A program made the position numbers and the translations under genes. From NCBI GenBank assembly GCA_016715825.1, contig JADJXO010000002.1, positions 248,001-312,000 of the forward strand: DNA of 64,000 nucleotides, read 5' to 3'. Under the pieces are notes generated by a model. The model did no database searches. It was not told the DNA's origin and was given only the letters and a program-made list of their open reading frames with translations. This document shows positions 25,517 to 35,514 of the stretch, piece by piece. The stretch is from Nitrospira sp. (GTDB lineage Bacteria > Nitrospirota > Nitrospiria > Nitrospirales > Nitrospiraceae). Numbering within the stretch: position 1 is the first letter of the stretch; every line of letters begins with the position of its first letter.

Positions 25517-25912
25517 AGCGAGTCCTTTCGTTTGAGCACAACACTCGTACGCAGTGCGATGAGACACGGCATCGTTTGCGCGGGGCAACTGAGGAGGGAG
25601 GCGCAAAAGAGAGGCAAGAGCGCTTGGTGCTCAAGCATACCATATCAGTGATATTGGTATTGCATGATTGTTTCATACGAAGCCTACCGCTCTAGAACGT
25701 TGTGATTCCATCTAGGGAAGCGCGGAAATCGCTGCGCTGACATTCAGACCGATACCGACGGTCGTCTTTGTGGAGAGGGACGCTGTGTACCATGTCCTCG
25801 AACTGGGAGATGCGTCTACAGATTTCTTTACTCTGTTACCGAAGTTGTGTGGCAAATCTTACAGAACTGGGCAGGTGAGGGAACAGCTGAAAAGGCCTTG
25901 GTACACCGTCGT
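25517..25912. other. intergenic stretch without a supported gene
   Basis: The region lies between two minus-strand genes. I see no coding frame, repeat or strong hairpin in it. Confidence 0.5.
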
Positions 25913-26563
25913 CTAGTTCTTGGCAATCGGATCCTGACCGGTCCGTGCGCGAGCCGCTTTGAGAGCGAGCATCCCGCGCATGATGCGGCGTGCCTCGAAC
26001 GTAATGGTCTCAGGCAGCGGATCGTCAGATGGGCGGACATCCCCTTGCTGAAAGTCCGAGTCACCCTCGCATCGTGCGTTAGTAGACGTATCCATCGAGC
26101 TGGTGTAAAAGTCGGACAATTGTTGCTTCAGATCCTCAAAGAACGGAACGGGAGTCTGTAGCTGGGTGGAACTGACATCAGCTACCTCACCTCTTGAGAG
26201 ATCCGAGTTTTCATAACCGGGAGTTCGTGACATCCACACGAAGCCGAGTTTTTGGCGGAGGAACTCGTCGATCCAAGCCTGGTCGATGGGCGCCATTTCG
26301 TGGGCTTCAATCGCAAATTCATAATCTTTCATCCACAGCACGGTCGCCCGTTTGATCAGAAGCGGGGTGGACCGTTCGGGGATGGAGATTTGCAGAGCTA
26401 ACTGCATGCCGGGGACGACCGGCATTGATCCTGCGAGTCGCCAGCCGAGGGAAGTCAAATCTAAGACAGTGCCTTCTGCGACAAGCTCGTTACTACCATA
26501 CAACATGGGCCACCTGACTGGAAACCGACTATGGCGGCGTACGGGATTCGATCTGTTTTTCAT
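25913..26563 (-). CDS. PilZ-domain protein with C-terminal extension
   Basis: A 216-residue protein. The N-terminal PilZ domain (about 1-105) has RRHSRFPVR supplying the arginines and DLTSLGWRL as the DxSxxG motif, so c-di-GMP binding is plausible. The C-terminal ~110 residues are polar and not recognised. ATG 26563 follows GGAGGAG. This is the second PilZ protein in the window. Confidence 0.8.
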   Translation of the reverse strand: MKNRSNPVRRHSRFPVRWPMLYGSNELVAEGTVLDLTSLGWRLAGSMPVVPGMQLALQISIPERSTPLLIKRATVLWMKDYEFAIEAHEMAPIDQAWIDEFLRQKLGFVWMSRTPGYENSDLSRGEVADVSSTQLQTPVPFFEDLKQQLSDFYTSSMDTSTNARCEGDSDFQQGDVRPSDDPLPETITFEARRIMRGMLALKAARARTGQDPIAKN

Positions 26564-26815
26564 GGGGGCTCCTCCGCTATGGTCCATTCTTCTCTTCCCG
26601 ATAGATAAAGCGTAGCGGGAAGAGTACCCGAACGCATTCCCCAAAGTAGTTGCTACCAAAGAGGGGGGCCTTAAACTGAGTACTGAGCCCAAGCATGTTG
26701 GAGTTGTAGACTATGGCGGCAGAAAAGGAATTCCAAGCAGCGGACGACAGAAGCCGTGTGTTATCTTAAATCCATCGTCCGGTAACGAGACTCGACTGTG
26801 AGAGGAGGCGAAGCG

Positions 26816-27124
26816 ATGAAGTTGACACGGCCGGCAGTCGAACGGCTGAAGGCGCTGATTGTTGAGCATCCAGAGGATCCCATTGTGAGAGTGCAGGTCA
26901 AGGATGTGGACGACAAGCGGCTGGTCTTTAGTATCACGCTGGAAGAACGAGTTCAGTCAGAGGATCAAGCTCAGACGCTCGACGGGTTGACGGTCGCGGT
27001 CCCCATGTCGAGCGTCGCGCGAATGGTCGGCGTCACTGTGGATTACCAGGATCCGGGTGGATTCCAATTCCACCATGCCGATCCGCCTGACGAACTGCGC
27101 TCCGATCTCATCTCGTTGAACTGA
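26816..27124 (+). CDS. HesB/IscA-fold protein without cluster-ligand cysteines
   Basis: A 102-residue protein whose layout follows A-type carriers: MKLTRPAVERLKALI (helix 1), IVRVQVKDVDDKRLVFSITL (central sheet), GLTVAVPMSSVARMVGVTVDY and GGFQFHH. The protein has no cysteine: the central Cys site reads KDVDDKR and the C-terminal CGCG is replaced by HHADPPDE. It cannot bind a cluster as IscA does. AGGAGG precedes ATG 26816. Confidence 0.65.
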   Translation: MKLTRPAVERLKALIVEHPEDPIVRVQVKDVDDKRLVFSITLEERVQSEDQAQTLDGLTVAVPMSSVARMVGVTVDYQDPGGFQFHHADPPDELRSDLISLN

Positions 27125-27227
27125 GCCGCGTTCATCTCTTCTTACGCATTGCGCCGCCTCTCTGTTCCCTCCTAGAATGGAGCATTCGAAAGGTTGCCGG
27201 CCCTCTACATGTTCTGGATCATGAACT

Positions 27228-28016
27228 ATGCCGTCCAAGGACAACAAGAAAGCCGAAACTGCTCGCGTCAACACCCGCCGGATTATTGAGCAGGCTCCGA
27301 AAATACTACTTGGTTTGTTTGCGATTACAGGTCTGGCTTATCTAGCGGGATCGATTTACACACGATCCTACTTTTCAGAATTTCAAGCCTCATGGATCTT
27401 GGATGAGGTTCCGACGACGGTCTACTTTAGACAAAACTGGATCCCACTGCTCTTGATTCTCTTCTTGGGCTATCTGGCGACCACGAACGTGGCATCCATG
27501 GAGAGCCAAGACAAGGCCACAGGAACCACCCGTTTCAAGGTATCCGTTGCCGTGGTTCAGTATGGCCCATGGCTTTTGGTCGGGTTCCTCACCGTGATCC
27601 CTCTGCTCAGTGGATTTAGATGGATCATGCCTGCCATTGTCCTGTCGGTCGTCGCGATCACCCTTCTTCTCCTATTGTGCGCCTCGACGCTTGAACTTCT
27701 GGTTGTACGATTCGCCAAGGCGGGTCGGCACATGGACGTATCAATGGCGTACCTTTCTCTGGCTGTCATGGCGGTCGGTCTCTACATTGTACCGGTGCAA
27801 CTTGGCCTGAATTGGGCGAGGGTCGATAAGCAAGTATCGTCCAATCTGTTTAAGGTGTATCTTCGCGACGATGAAGCCAGAGAATACAAGATTCTGTTCG
27901 CGACAGGTGACAAACTGTACATATTCCCAAGTACCTACGAAGGGGAATATCCTGCTGTCGTAGCCACAAGGGCCTCAGAAGTTACATTCATCCCTTCTGA
28001 TGCCAAAACGGACTGA
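27228..28016 (+). CDS. membrane protein of unknown function
   Basis: A 262-residue protein with a basic N terminus and about five transmembrane segments (near 22-45, 72-90, 107-128, 130-155 and 172-192). A soluble C-terminal part of about 65 residues (LRDDEAREYKILFATGDKLY) probably faces one side of the membrane. No family motif is recognised. Confidence 0.6.
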   Translation: MPSKDNKKAETARVNTRRIIEQAPKILLGLFAITGLAYLAGSIYTRSYFSEFQASWILDEVPTTVYFRQNWIPLLLILFLGYLATTNVASMESQDKATGTTRFKVSVAVVQYGPWLLVGFLTVIPLLSGFRWIMPAIVLSVVAITLLLLLCASTLELLVVRFAKAGRHMDVSMAYLSLAVMAVGLYIVPVQLGLNWARVDKQVSSNLFKVYLRDDEAREYKILFATGDKLYIFPSTYEGEYPAVVATRASEVTFIPSDAKTD

Positions 28017-28182
28017 CGCACTGTCTGCCCTTCTCGCTATGAACTTCCCTGGTCCTTTCTTTGCAGACCATCTCCTGGTCTGTCTCGATGGGTGCGTGAA
28101 GTGACCCATAATGCGCCACCTGGCCAGGTCGATTGTGGCATGATGGGGCAGTCTAGGTGGCCTAGCCTTGAGGAGCAAAGAG

Positions 28183-29562
28183 ATGACTGAAGATTGGGGA
28201 GCGATCCTTGTTGTCGATGATGATGCCGATATGCGGGAACTCGCCTACGACATGTTGAAGGATCGTGGGCATCAAGTCTCGACGGCTGGAAGTGGTCAGG
28301 AGGCCTTGAGATTGCTGGGTGAGGAGGATTACGCGGTTGTCCTCACCGATCTTCGGATGAAAGGGATGGAGGGATTGGAACTATTGATCCAGATTAAACA
28401 GACCTATCCCGACATCAATGTGATCCTCATGACGGCATTCGGTTCTGTGGAAACAGCCGTCGAGGCGATGAAACACGGAGCCAGCGACTATCTCACCAAG
28501 CCGGTCAAGAAGGATGAGTTGGTTCGAGTCATTGAGCGGGTCGTTCGAGAAGCATCCCTACGACGGGAAGTCAGCCGACTCAGGAAGGAAGTCCATAAGG
28601 AATACAGCTTTCACCATATTTTAGGCAAGAGTAAGGCGATCCAAGCGGTCTTCGATCTCATTCGTCGCGTCGCTGATAGCCCGACCAACGTGCTGATCAC
28701 CGGCGAGAGTGGAACGGGAAAGGAGTTGGTGGCAAAGGCCATCCATTACAATAGCGACCGGAAAGACGCACCGTTTATTCCTGTGAATTGCGCGGCGATT
28801 CCTGAACAGCTGTTGGAGAGTGAGTTATTCGGCCACATGCGCGGTGCGTTTACCGATGCGAAGCTCGACAAGCGCGGACTCTTTGAAGAAGCTCAGAAAG
28901 GCTCGCTCTTTCTCGATGAAATTAGTGAATTGCCGCTCATGCTCCAAGCCAAGATTCTACGCGCGATTCAGGAGAAAGAAATCAGGCGCGTGGGAGCCAC
29001 CAAACCGATCTCGGTCGATGTGCGGATCATCGCTGCCACCAATTTGAATCTCAGTGAGGAGGTGAAAGAAAAACGATTCCGGGAGGATCTCTATTATCGA
29101 CTGAATGTGATTGAGCTCAAATTGCCTCCATTGCGGGAACGTCGAGAGGATATTCCGCTCTTGGTCGAAGCCTTTCTAAAAAAGTGCGGCGAGACCCGCG
29201 GGAAAGACGTCAAGGGGGTGAGCGAGGCGGCCCTTGCCATGCTCATGGACTATGCGTGGCCCGGGAATGTCCGGGAACTGGAGAATGTCATCGAACGCGC
29301 GGTCACGTTGAGTCGAGGCGAGAAAGTCTCCCCGGAGGATTTGCCGACGGCAGTCCAAGGGGCCCGTGGCGACCGCCGTGTGTTGGACGAAGCTGCCGAA
29401 AAGGCCCTCCCCTTACACGAACTCGAGAAAGAATATATCAAGAAAATCCTCGAAAAGTCCGGCGGCAACAAGTACCAAGCCGCTCATGCCCTTGGCATTG
29501 ACCGGAAGACCCTGTATCGTAAGCTCGCCGAAATCGAAGGCGAGCCTCATCCAGAGGAATGA
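28183..29562 (+). CDS. sigma-54-dependent response regulator (NtrC/AtoC type)
   Basis: A 459-residue activator with three domains. The receiver (1-120) has the acidic pair DDD and phospho-acceptor Asp in LTDLRMKG. The AAA+ domain has GESGTGKE, the sigma-54-contact loop GAFTDA and FLDEISEL. The Fis-type helix-turn-helix is GGNKYQAAHALGIDRKTLYRKL. ATG 28183 follows GAGGAG. The large kinase starts 41 bases downstream and is the probable partner. Confidence 0.93.
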   Translation: MTEDWGAILVVDDDADMRELAYDMLKDRGHQVSTAGSGQEALRLLGEEDYAVVLTDLRMKGMEGLELLIQIKQTYPDINVILMTAFGSVETAVEAMKHGASDYLTKPVKKDELVRVIERVVREASLRREVSRLRKEVHKEYSFHHILGKSKAIQAVFDLIRRVADSPTNVLITGESGTGKELVAKAIHYNSDRKDAPFIPVNCAAIPEQLLESELFGHMRGAFTDAKLDKRGLFEEAQKGSLFLDEISELPLMLQAKILRAIQEKEIRRVGATKPISVDVRIIAATNLNLSEEVKEKRFREDLYYRLNVIELKLPPLRERREDIPLLVEAFLKKCGETRGKDVKGVSEAALAMLMDYAWPGNVRELENVIERAVTLSRGEKVSPEDLPTAVQGARGDRRVLDEAAEKALPLHELEKEYIKKILEKSGGNKYQAAHALGIDRKTLYRKLAEIEGEPHPEE

Positions 29563-29603
29563 CAACCTCTTTCTGATCATCAGATCGGGATTGGCGTCGG
29601 CCA

Positions 29604-31913
29604 ATGCTGATCCAGGCCGGGATGGATCACGTGACACTCGTGGATTGGCGTGTTGTACGCGCTGTGCCGTGGATGATCCCTTTTCTCACGATCGGAATTT
29701 TCATCGTCGACCTCCTCGCCCCCGTCGGCATTGCCGTCTCAATTCTGTACGTGATTCCGATGCTCCTGACACTCTTTTTACCACACACACGCGCGCCGCT
29801 CTATTTTACCGTTGTAGCCACAGTCCTGACCTGGATCGATCTTCTGGTACGACCGGCCGGTATCCCGATTCCTTATGCAGTCTCCAACCGTGCATTGGGT
29901 ACGATGGTGCTCTGGCTTATTGCAGCAGGGCTGTTCCGGTACCGACGAACTCAGCAGGAGTTGACGTCTGCACGTGTCGAGCAAGCGCATGCCGAAGGCT
30001 TGATGATGGTGGCGCAAGAGGCCCGCGACCGTGCGGATCGGGATGTGGTTCGCGCCGTCGTCGGTCGCGAACAGGCTGAGGAGCAGCTCATCGCCAGTCA
30101 GCTCAGACTGGAAGGCATTATTGAGTCGGCCATGGACGCAATCATCACGGTAGATGAAGATCAGCACGTCGTGTTGTTCAACCGGGCTGCCGAGGAGATG
30201 TTCGGTTGTTCGGTTGAAGCGGCAATGGGGCGACCACTTGATCGATTTCTACCCGAGCGCTTCCGTGAAACCCACCGTCAACATATTCAGTCGTTCGGGC
30301 AATCCGGCGTCACCACCAGAAAGATGGGGCAACTGGGATCGGTGATGGGGCGCCGCTCAAATGGAGAAGAGTTTCCCATCGAAGCCGCCATCTCGCATAT
30401 CGCCGTCGACAAAAGAGCCTTCTATACGGTCATTCTCCGAGACATCACCGAGCGGAAGCAGGTGGAAGAGATCATCCGTGAGGGCGAGCGGAAATTAGCG
30501 ACGCTGGTCGGCAACCTTCCGGGCTTCGTCTATCGGTGCCAGAACGATCGCGACTGGACCTTCGAGTACGTCAGTGAGGGGGTCTGCGATTTGACCGGGT
30601 ACACCACGGCTGAATACCTCGTTCAACGCATCACGTCATACGGTGTGAATATGCATCCCGATGACCGCGAGCGTGTCTGGCAGGAGGTTCAGGCCGCTCT
30701 GGAGCATCATCGCCCCTTCGAAATGACCTACCGCATTCTGACTAGGTTGGGCGAGGTCAAATGGGTGTGGGAGCGAGGCGAGGGGATCTATACAACGGAT
30801 GGCTCCCTCAACTATGTCGAAGGATTCGTCACCGATGTGACCGAACGCAAGCGAGCTGAACAACTGCTTCGGCAGAGTGAAGAAAGCTACAGACGCCTCA
30901 TCGCATTCTCACCCTATGCGATTCTTGTCAACAGGGGCGACCGGATCGTGTTTGCCAATGATCAAGCCATCAAGCTGTTCGGCGCCGTGCGGGCGAAGGA
31001 GATTCTAGACAAGTCACTCTTGGATCTTATTCATCCGGATCATCATGCCGTCGTTCGCGAGCGGATCCACGAGTTGTTGGAGGGGGTACAAGCGGTTCCC
31101 GTCTCGGAGGATAAAATTGTCAGACTCGATGGGGTATCGATTGATGTCGAGGTCAGCGCGACTCGATTCACTGACGAAGAGGGACCGGCCATCTTGATCA
31201 TGCTCCGAGATGTCAGCGAACGGAAGCGGCTCCAGGAGCAATTGCGCAGGACTGAGCGGATCGCAGAGCTTGGGACGTTGGCCTCGGGCATGGCGCACGA
31301 AATCGGAACACCGATGAACGTCATTCTTGGCCGTGCCGAGTATCTGATGGATCGGGTGAAAGAGGAGCCGATCAAAAAAGGGCTCCAGACGATCGTGACG
31401 CAGGTCGAGCGCATCACGAAGGTCATGAATCAGTTGCTGTCATTTGCACGACGCAAAACACCCGAACGACGCCCATTGGATCTTCAGAAGGCCATTGAAG
31501 ATAGTGTGGAAATCTTTCGCGAACGTCTCGCGAAGAATCGGATTCATGTTGAAATGGACCTAGTGGATTCCTGTCCATTGGTCTTGGGTGATGCCGACCA
31601 GATGAGCCAGGTGTTGATCAATCTCATTGTGAATGCGGTGCACGCGATGCCGGAGGGCGGGACACTGCACATAGGACTCGCACGGGAAAAGGACTGTGTG
31701 AAGCTCACCGTGGCCGACACAGGCCATGGGATTCCCCATGACGTGGTCAAGAAAATCTTCGAGCCATTTTTTACGACGAAAGAGTTCGGCAAAGGGACAG
31801 GATTAGGCCTGACTGTGGTCAAGGGGATCATAGAAGAACATCAAGGTTCTATCGCCGTGGAGAGTGAAGAAGGGAATGGGACGACGTTTACGATTCTGTT
31901 GCCCAAGAGCTAA
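29604..31913 (+). CDS. multi-PAS sensor histidine kinase
   Basis: A 769-residue membrane kinase. Residues ~10-115 hold about four transmembrane helices; a coiled coil follows to ~160. Three PAS domains follow (about 160-290, 295-415 and 420-540; typical PAC endings TERKQVEE and TERKRAEQ). The HisKA domain has His565 in ASGMAHEIGTP. The HATPase domain has NLIVNAVHAM and the glycine boxes DTGHGI and GKGTGLGL. It presumably phosphorylates the NtrC-type regulator just upstream or the single receiver downstream. The signal is unknown. Confidence 0.93.
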   Translation: MLIQAGMDHVTLVDWRVVRAVPWMIPFLTIGIFIVDLLAPVGIAVSILYVIPMLLTLFLPHTRAPLYFTVVATVLTWIDLLVRPAGIPIPYAVSNRALGTMVLWLIAAGLFRYRRTQQELTSARVEQAHAEGLMMVAQEARDRADRDVVRAVVGREQAEEQLIASQLRLEGIIESAMDAIITVDEDQHVVLFNRAAEEMFGCSVEAAMGRPLDRFLPERFRETHRQHIQSFGQSGVTTRKMGQLGSVMGRRSNGEEFPIEAAISHIAVDKRAFYTVILRDITERKQVEEIIREGERKLATLVGNLPGFVYRCQNDRDWTFEYVSEGVCDLTGYTTAEYLVQRITSYGVNMHPDDRERVWQEVQAALEHHRPFEMTYRILTRLGEVKWVWERGEGIYTTDGSLNYVEGFVTDVTERKRAEQLLRQSEESYRRLIAFSPYAILVNRGDRIVFANDQAIKLFGAVRAKEILDKSLLDLIHPDHHAVVRERIHELLEGVQAVPVSEDKIVRLDGVSIDVEVSATRFTDEEGPAILIMLRDVSERKRLQEQLRRTERIAELGTLASGMAHEIGTPMNVILGRAEYLMDRVKEEPIKKGLQTIVTQVERITKVMNQLLSFARRKTPERRPLDLQKAIEDSVEIFRERLAKNRIHVEMDLVDSCPLVLGDADQMSQVLINLIVNAVHAMPEGGTLHIGLAREKDCVKLTVADTGHGIPHDVVKKIFEPFFTTKEFGKGTGLGLTVVKGIIEEHQGSIAVESEEGNGTTFTILLPKS

Positions 31914-32173
31914 TAGCTGTCAGTGTACAGCAGGCAGGAATCGGTCAGAGAAACTTCCCAAGAAAGCCGATAGCTGATAGCTCAGCTGTTGCATTCCGCA
32001 ACAGCTGACGTGCCCGAAGATGTGGTCTTTCTCGCCACTCAAGTCTCCTTCATCTCGATTCTGCCCCAATTCTCCTGGAATTTGATCATCCTCATTGGCC
32101 TCGAGCGGCATGCGCCTTGCCACTCAATTCCTCTAGTACGGTTCAGAATCGGCAACGAGAGGCGAGGTGGATC

Positions 32174-32572
32174 ATGACCCTGCCGGAACAAAAGGGTACG
32201 GTGTTGCTCATCGTCGAAGATGACCGAGACATGCGGAGTCTGCTCTGTGATGAATTTTGGGGAACGGGGTATCAGCTTCGTGAGGCGAGGGATGGAGACG
32301 AAGCTTTCCTGGCGGTACTGCAATCTGTGCCGGATCTGATCCTGACCGATTTGCGAATGCCGGCAGGGGGAGATGATTACGTCAGCCGGCTCCGGACGGT
32401 GGCACCTCACTGCCCCATCGTGGTCATTACTGGATTCGGCGATGCGGCGTTGAAAGCCCGAGTGTTGCGAGCGGGTGCGAACGCCTACTTCGACAAGCCC
32501 GTCCGTATTGCGGACCTAAAGGTATGTGTGCAACAATTGCTCGGCCTCAGTACGACGAAAAAAGAGAGCTGA
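32174..32572 (+). CDS. stand-alone response-regulator receiver
   Basis: A 132-residue CheY-like protein. Acidic pocket EDD, phospho-acceptor Asp in LTDLRMP, the conserved Thr in ITGFGDA and Lys in FDKPVR are present. It has no output domain, so it may relay phosphate or act by binding. ATG 32174 is preceded by GAGGTGG. It lies 260 bases after the kinase. Confidence 0.9.
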   Translation: MTLPEQKGTVLLIVEDDRDMRSLLCDEFWGTGYQLREARDGDEAFLAVLQSVPDLILTDLRMPAGGDDYVSRLRTVAPHCPIVVITGFGDAALKARVLRAGANAYFDKPVRIADLKVCVQQLLGLSTTKKES

Positions 32573-32594
32573 TGAGGAGTCCTCCCATCAGCTC
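32566..32594. terminator. inverted repeat at the end of the receiver gene
   Basis: GAGCTGATG at 32566-32574 and CATCAGCTC at 32586-32594 form a 9-bp stem extended by AGGAG/CTCC pairing. The T-run is on the minus-strand side (an A-run precedes it on the plus strand), so it would terminate leftward transcription better than rightward. Confidence 0.4.
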
Positions 32595-32642
32595 AAGTAA
32601 GCAGACAGCCAATAAATCTCCCACCAGTGACGTGAGATAACC

Positions 32643-34022
32643 TTGTCTGACTCAGAGCCCCAGCCAGGCCCAGTGCTGACGGATCCCATCATTACCGCGC
32701 GCGTTGAGGCGATCAAGCAACTGGCACAAGGATTGTCTAACCGGGTGGCCGTCATGGATCAAGCCTTCAACCTCGTGTATGCGAACGAAGCGGCCTGGGC
32801 GGTGGATGAGAGACAAGACCGTCCTCAGCATCAGGCCAAGTGCTACGAAGCCTTCGCGCAACGGACAGACCCTTGTGGAACCTGTCCCGCGATTACACTA
32901 TTCGGGACGCCGGAGGTGCAGTGTGTGTCCTGTTCGGGAAACGGTGACGGGACTGCTTGCGGGATGCACCAAGCCTTTCCCTTAGCGGATCAGAACGGCA
33001 CCGTGGCATCGATACTCGTGCTGTTCGACTCGGCCTCGAACGCGAAGCGCAAGAACCTATCCCCCGCGACCTCAACCATACCGGTCACGGATCGCCTCGG
33101 CGATCTGATCGGCCGTAGTCCGATCATGCAACAGCTTTTTGACATGACCCGGTTGGTGGCGGACAGCTCATCCACAGTCCTCATCCAAGGTGAGAGTGGA
33201 ACAGGGAAGGAACTTCTGGCCAGGACGGTGCACACCCTGAGCAGCCGGCGTGATCGACCCTTTGTCGTCGTCGACTGCGGTGCCCTTCCTGAAACACTGC
33301 TTGAAAGTGAGCTTTTTGGCCACGTGCGAGGAGCCTTTACCGGGGCGGTCACAAACAAACGCGGGTTGTTTGAGGAAGCCGACGGGGGAACGATCTTCCT
33401 GGATGAAATTGCCGATACGACGCCGACCTTTCAGGCGAAACTGCTTCGTGTGTTGCAGGAGGGCGAGATCAAACCGGTCGGTGGCACACGAGCGATGAAG
33501 ATCCATACACGGGTCATCTCTGCCTCGAACCAGGATCTAGCCGAACTTGTGAAGGCAAAATCGTTTCGACAGGATCTTTATTATCGACTTGCCGTCCTTC
33601 CGCTGTATTTGCCGGCTCTCCGGGAACGACGTGAAGATATCCCACTGCTGGTCCAGCATTTTGTGGCAGCGTCCTGCGCACGACATCATCAGCCGGCACG
33701 CAAAATCGCCGAAAGCGCGATGAGAGCATTGCGCGATGCCCCATGGCCCGGCAATGTTCGAGAGTTGCAGCACTATGTCGAGCGAGCCGTGGTGACGACG
33801 GCCGGACCATGGCTTGGGTGCGACGATCTGGTTTCAAGGGATATCGAGAACGAAGGCGGGAGCTTACGGTCGGCCTCGCGCGAAGCCGTTACTCAGGCTG
33901 AACGCATTCGGATCGTGGACGCCTTGCAAAAGACCGCCGGAAACCGCTTGAAAGCAGCCAAGCTGCTCAAGATCAGCCGAGCGAGTCTCTACAACAAACT
34001 CCGCGCCTATTGCATTGAATAG
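32643..34022 (+). CDS. sigma-54 activator with cysteine-rich PAS-like N terminus
   Basis: A 459-residue enhancer-binding protein. The N-terminal ~130 residues are PAS-like and contain C67, C78, C81, C94, C97 and C106 (KCYEAF...PCGTCP...CVSC), a possible Fe-S or metal/redox sensor. The AAA+ domain has GESGTGKE, GAFTGA and FLDEIADT. The Fis-type DNA-binding end is TAGNRLKAAKLLKISRASLY. No receiver is present. The start is TTG 32643 with a weak ribosome-binding site. Confidence 0.88.
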   Translation: MSDSEPQPGPVLTDPIITARVEAIKQLAQGLSNRVAVMDQAFNLVYANEAAWAVDERQDRPQHQAKCYEAFAQRTDPCGTCPAITLFGTPEVQCVSCSGNGDGTACGMHQAFPLADQNGTVASILVLFDSASNAKRKNLSPATSTIPVTDRLGDLIGRSPIMQQLFDMTRLVADSSSTVLIQGESGTGKELLARTVHTLSSRRDRPFVVVDCGALPETLLESELFGHVRGAFTGAVTNKRGLFEEADGGTIFLDEIADTTPTFQAKLLRVLQEGEIKPVGGTRAMKIHTRVISASNQDLAELVKAKSFRQDLYYRLAVLPLYLPALRERREDIPLLVQHFVAASCARHHQPARKIAESAMRALRDAPWPGNVRELQHYVERAVVTTAGPWLGCDDLVSRDIENEGGSLRSASREAVTQAERIRIVDALQKTAGNRLKAAKLLKISRASLYNKLRAYCIE

Positions 34023-34812
34023 CCTTTGGTCGGCTCATTCCCACCCCTTGTATAGTTTCCTCATAATCCACTGGGTTCAATAGTCTCGCCCATTGTCACT
34101 CCCGCTCGTGGCCTGTCCCTCACGCGAAAGGGGCCATTCTTAGATTTCGAACATTGCTTTTGTTGATGCGCTTGGATTGTTGGTTTCGATCAACAGAACG
34201 AACGAAAGCGATGTCTCGCTGGTGCCCCATTTCGCCCTCGATCCCAGGTATCTCGTCTATCAACCTAGACAGGATAAGCGAATGATAATTAAGCGATTGA
34301 GAGAGATCGCCCTCCGAATGTCCAAGTCGATGGATCACGTTCGACACGATAGAAGAAGTTCGTGTTCCGGACACACATCACATTCGTCGTGTCCAATGCG
34401 TGAATGAGTCGGGCGAGAGAAGGTGAATCATTCTGGCATGCACGTTGCTCAGTATCGGGAGTAGTACGGAGAGCTTCGGCTCTCTGGGTGCTGGATGGTG
34501 ATTTGCCCTGTCGCCGTCTGGTGCAGTCCACCTACTTGTGAGCGGTTATTTCGACCGCCACGTGTGAGTGATGAGGGGGTCACGGGTGAGAGTGGCTCCC
34601 TCATTTTCTATTCGGGGAAGGCATTGGAAATTGCGGAATACTGAGGAGAGGTTCGTAAGAGGGAACGGTGTGTCGAGGGAAAGTGGATTGGAGGATCGAC
34701 TAAAGAGGAATTGCCTATTCACCAAGCTGACGCATTGAACAAGTGAGTGTGTGTCAGCTGATTGCTCGAAGAGGGCCGTGCTCCTCGAAGCGTAACCAGA
34801 GAAGGGGGTATC
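34023..34812. other. 790-base intergenic region with stable hairpins
   Basis: No supported coding frame. A 6-bp stem closed by a C(TTCG)G tetraloop lies at 34469-34484. A 7-bp stem ATGAGGG/CCCTCAT at 34571-34604, with an inner TCAC/GTGA stem, is followed by TTTCT. The second looks like an intrinsic terminator without an upstream gene, so a small RNA on the plus strand is possible. Confidence 0.4.
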
Positions 34813-35514
34813 ATGCAGGCGCAGAAGTGCGGGAAGAACATCGGAGTGTGGTCTGTTGCGGCTTCGCTGGCTGTGGCGGTCGCCGTAGGTGGTCCATGGA
34901 CTGTCTTGGCCGAGGAGACCACTGAGACGACGTCGACGGGGAACCGCGTGTTCTTTCGTGGAGGCTATGGTGAGCTGTTAAGCGATCGTGGCGGAGAGTT
35001 GATCACGGATGGCCATGGTGCTGCAGGCAAGAACGATGGCAGCGGCGGCTATTACATCGGTGGCGGAACAGATCTCATGCTCACCAAGGACCTGTTTGGG
35101 ATGTTGCCCGGTGTGGCGCTCGTCGGCGAGATCGGTTTGGAATTCAAGAGATGGGCATCCGCCAACGTCGCAAACGGCGATACCACCGGTGTGACGGGGG
35201 TGAGTAACGGCGGTCTGAGCAAGGTGCAGATGACCATGCTGACCGTGAGCGTGGCGCCTAAAGTGAAATTCAGACAGGGAACCGATTTTCAGCCCTGGAT
35301 CATTCCTGCTGGATTGGATTTTCATGTGATCAGCCCGACATCCAGTCAGATCAATTATCTGGATATCGGTGTACAGTTCGGTGGCGGTGCGGAGTTTCGC
35401 GTATGGAAAGAGTTATGGCTGGGGCTCGACAGCCGATTCCACCTGGCTTCCAATCAAACGAACACAGTGAATAATTTCTGGACTGCCGGTATTTACGGAG
35501 CAATTGGCTTTTGA
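34813..35514 (+). CDS. outer-membrane beta-barrel protein
   Basis: A 233-residue exported protein. The signal peptide covers about residues 1-34 (ASLAVAVAVGGPWTVLAEE), followed by amphipathic strands with aromatic ends and a C-terminal ...YGAIGF typical of outer-membrane barrels. ATG 34813 follows AGAAGGGGG. Length and strand content fit an 8-stranded porin-like barrel of the OmpW/OmpA-N type. Substrate is unknown. Confidence 0.7.
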   Translation: MQAQKCGKNIGVWSVAASLAVAVAVGGPWTVLAEETTETTSTGNRVFFRGGYGELLSDRGGELITDGHGAAGKNDGSGGYYIGGGTDLMLTKDLFGMLPGVALVGEIGLEFKRWASANVANGDTTGVTGVSNGGLSKVQMTMLTVSVAPKVKFRQGTDFQPWIIPAGLDFHVISPTSSQINYLDIGVQFGGGAEFRVWKELWLGLDSRFHLASNQTNTVNNFWTAGIYGAIGF

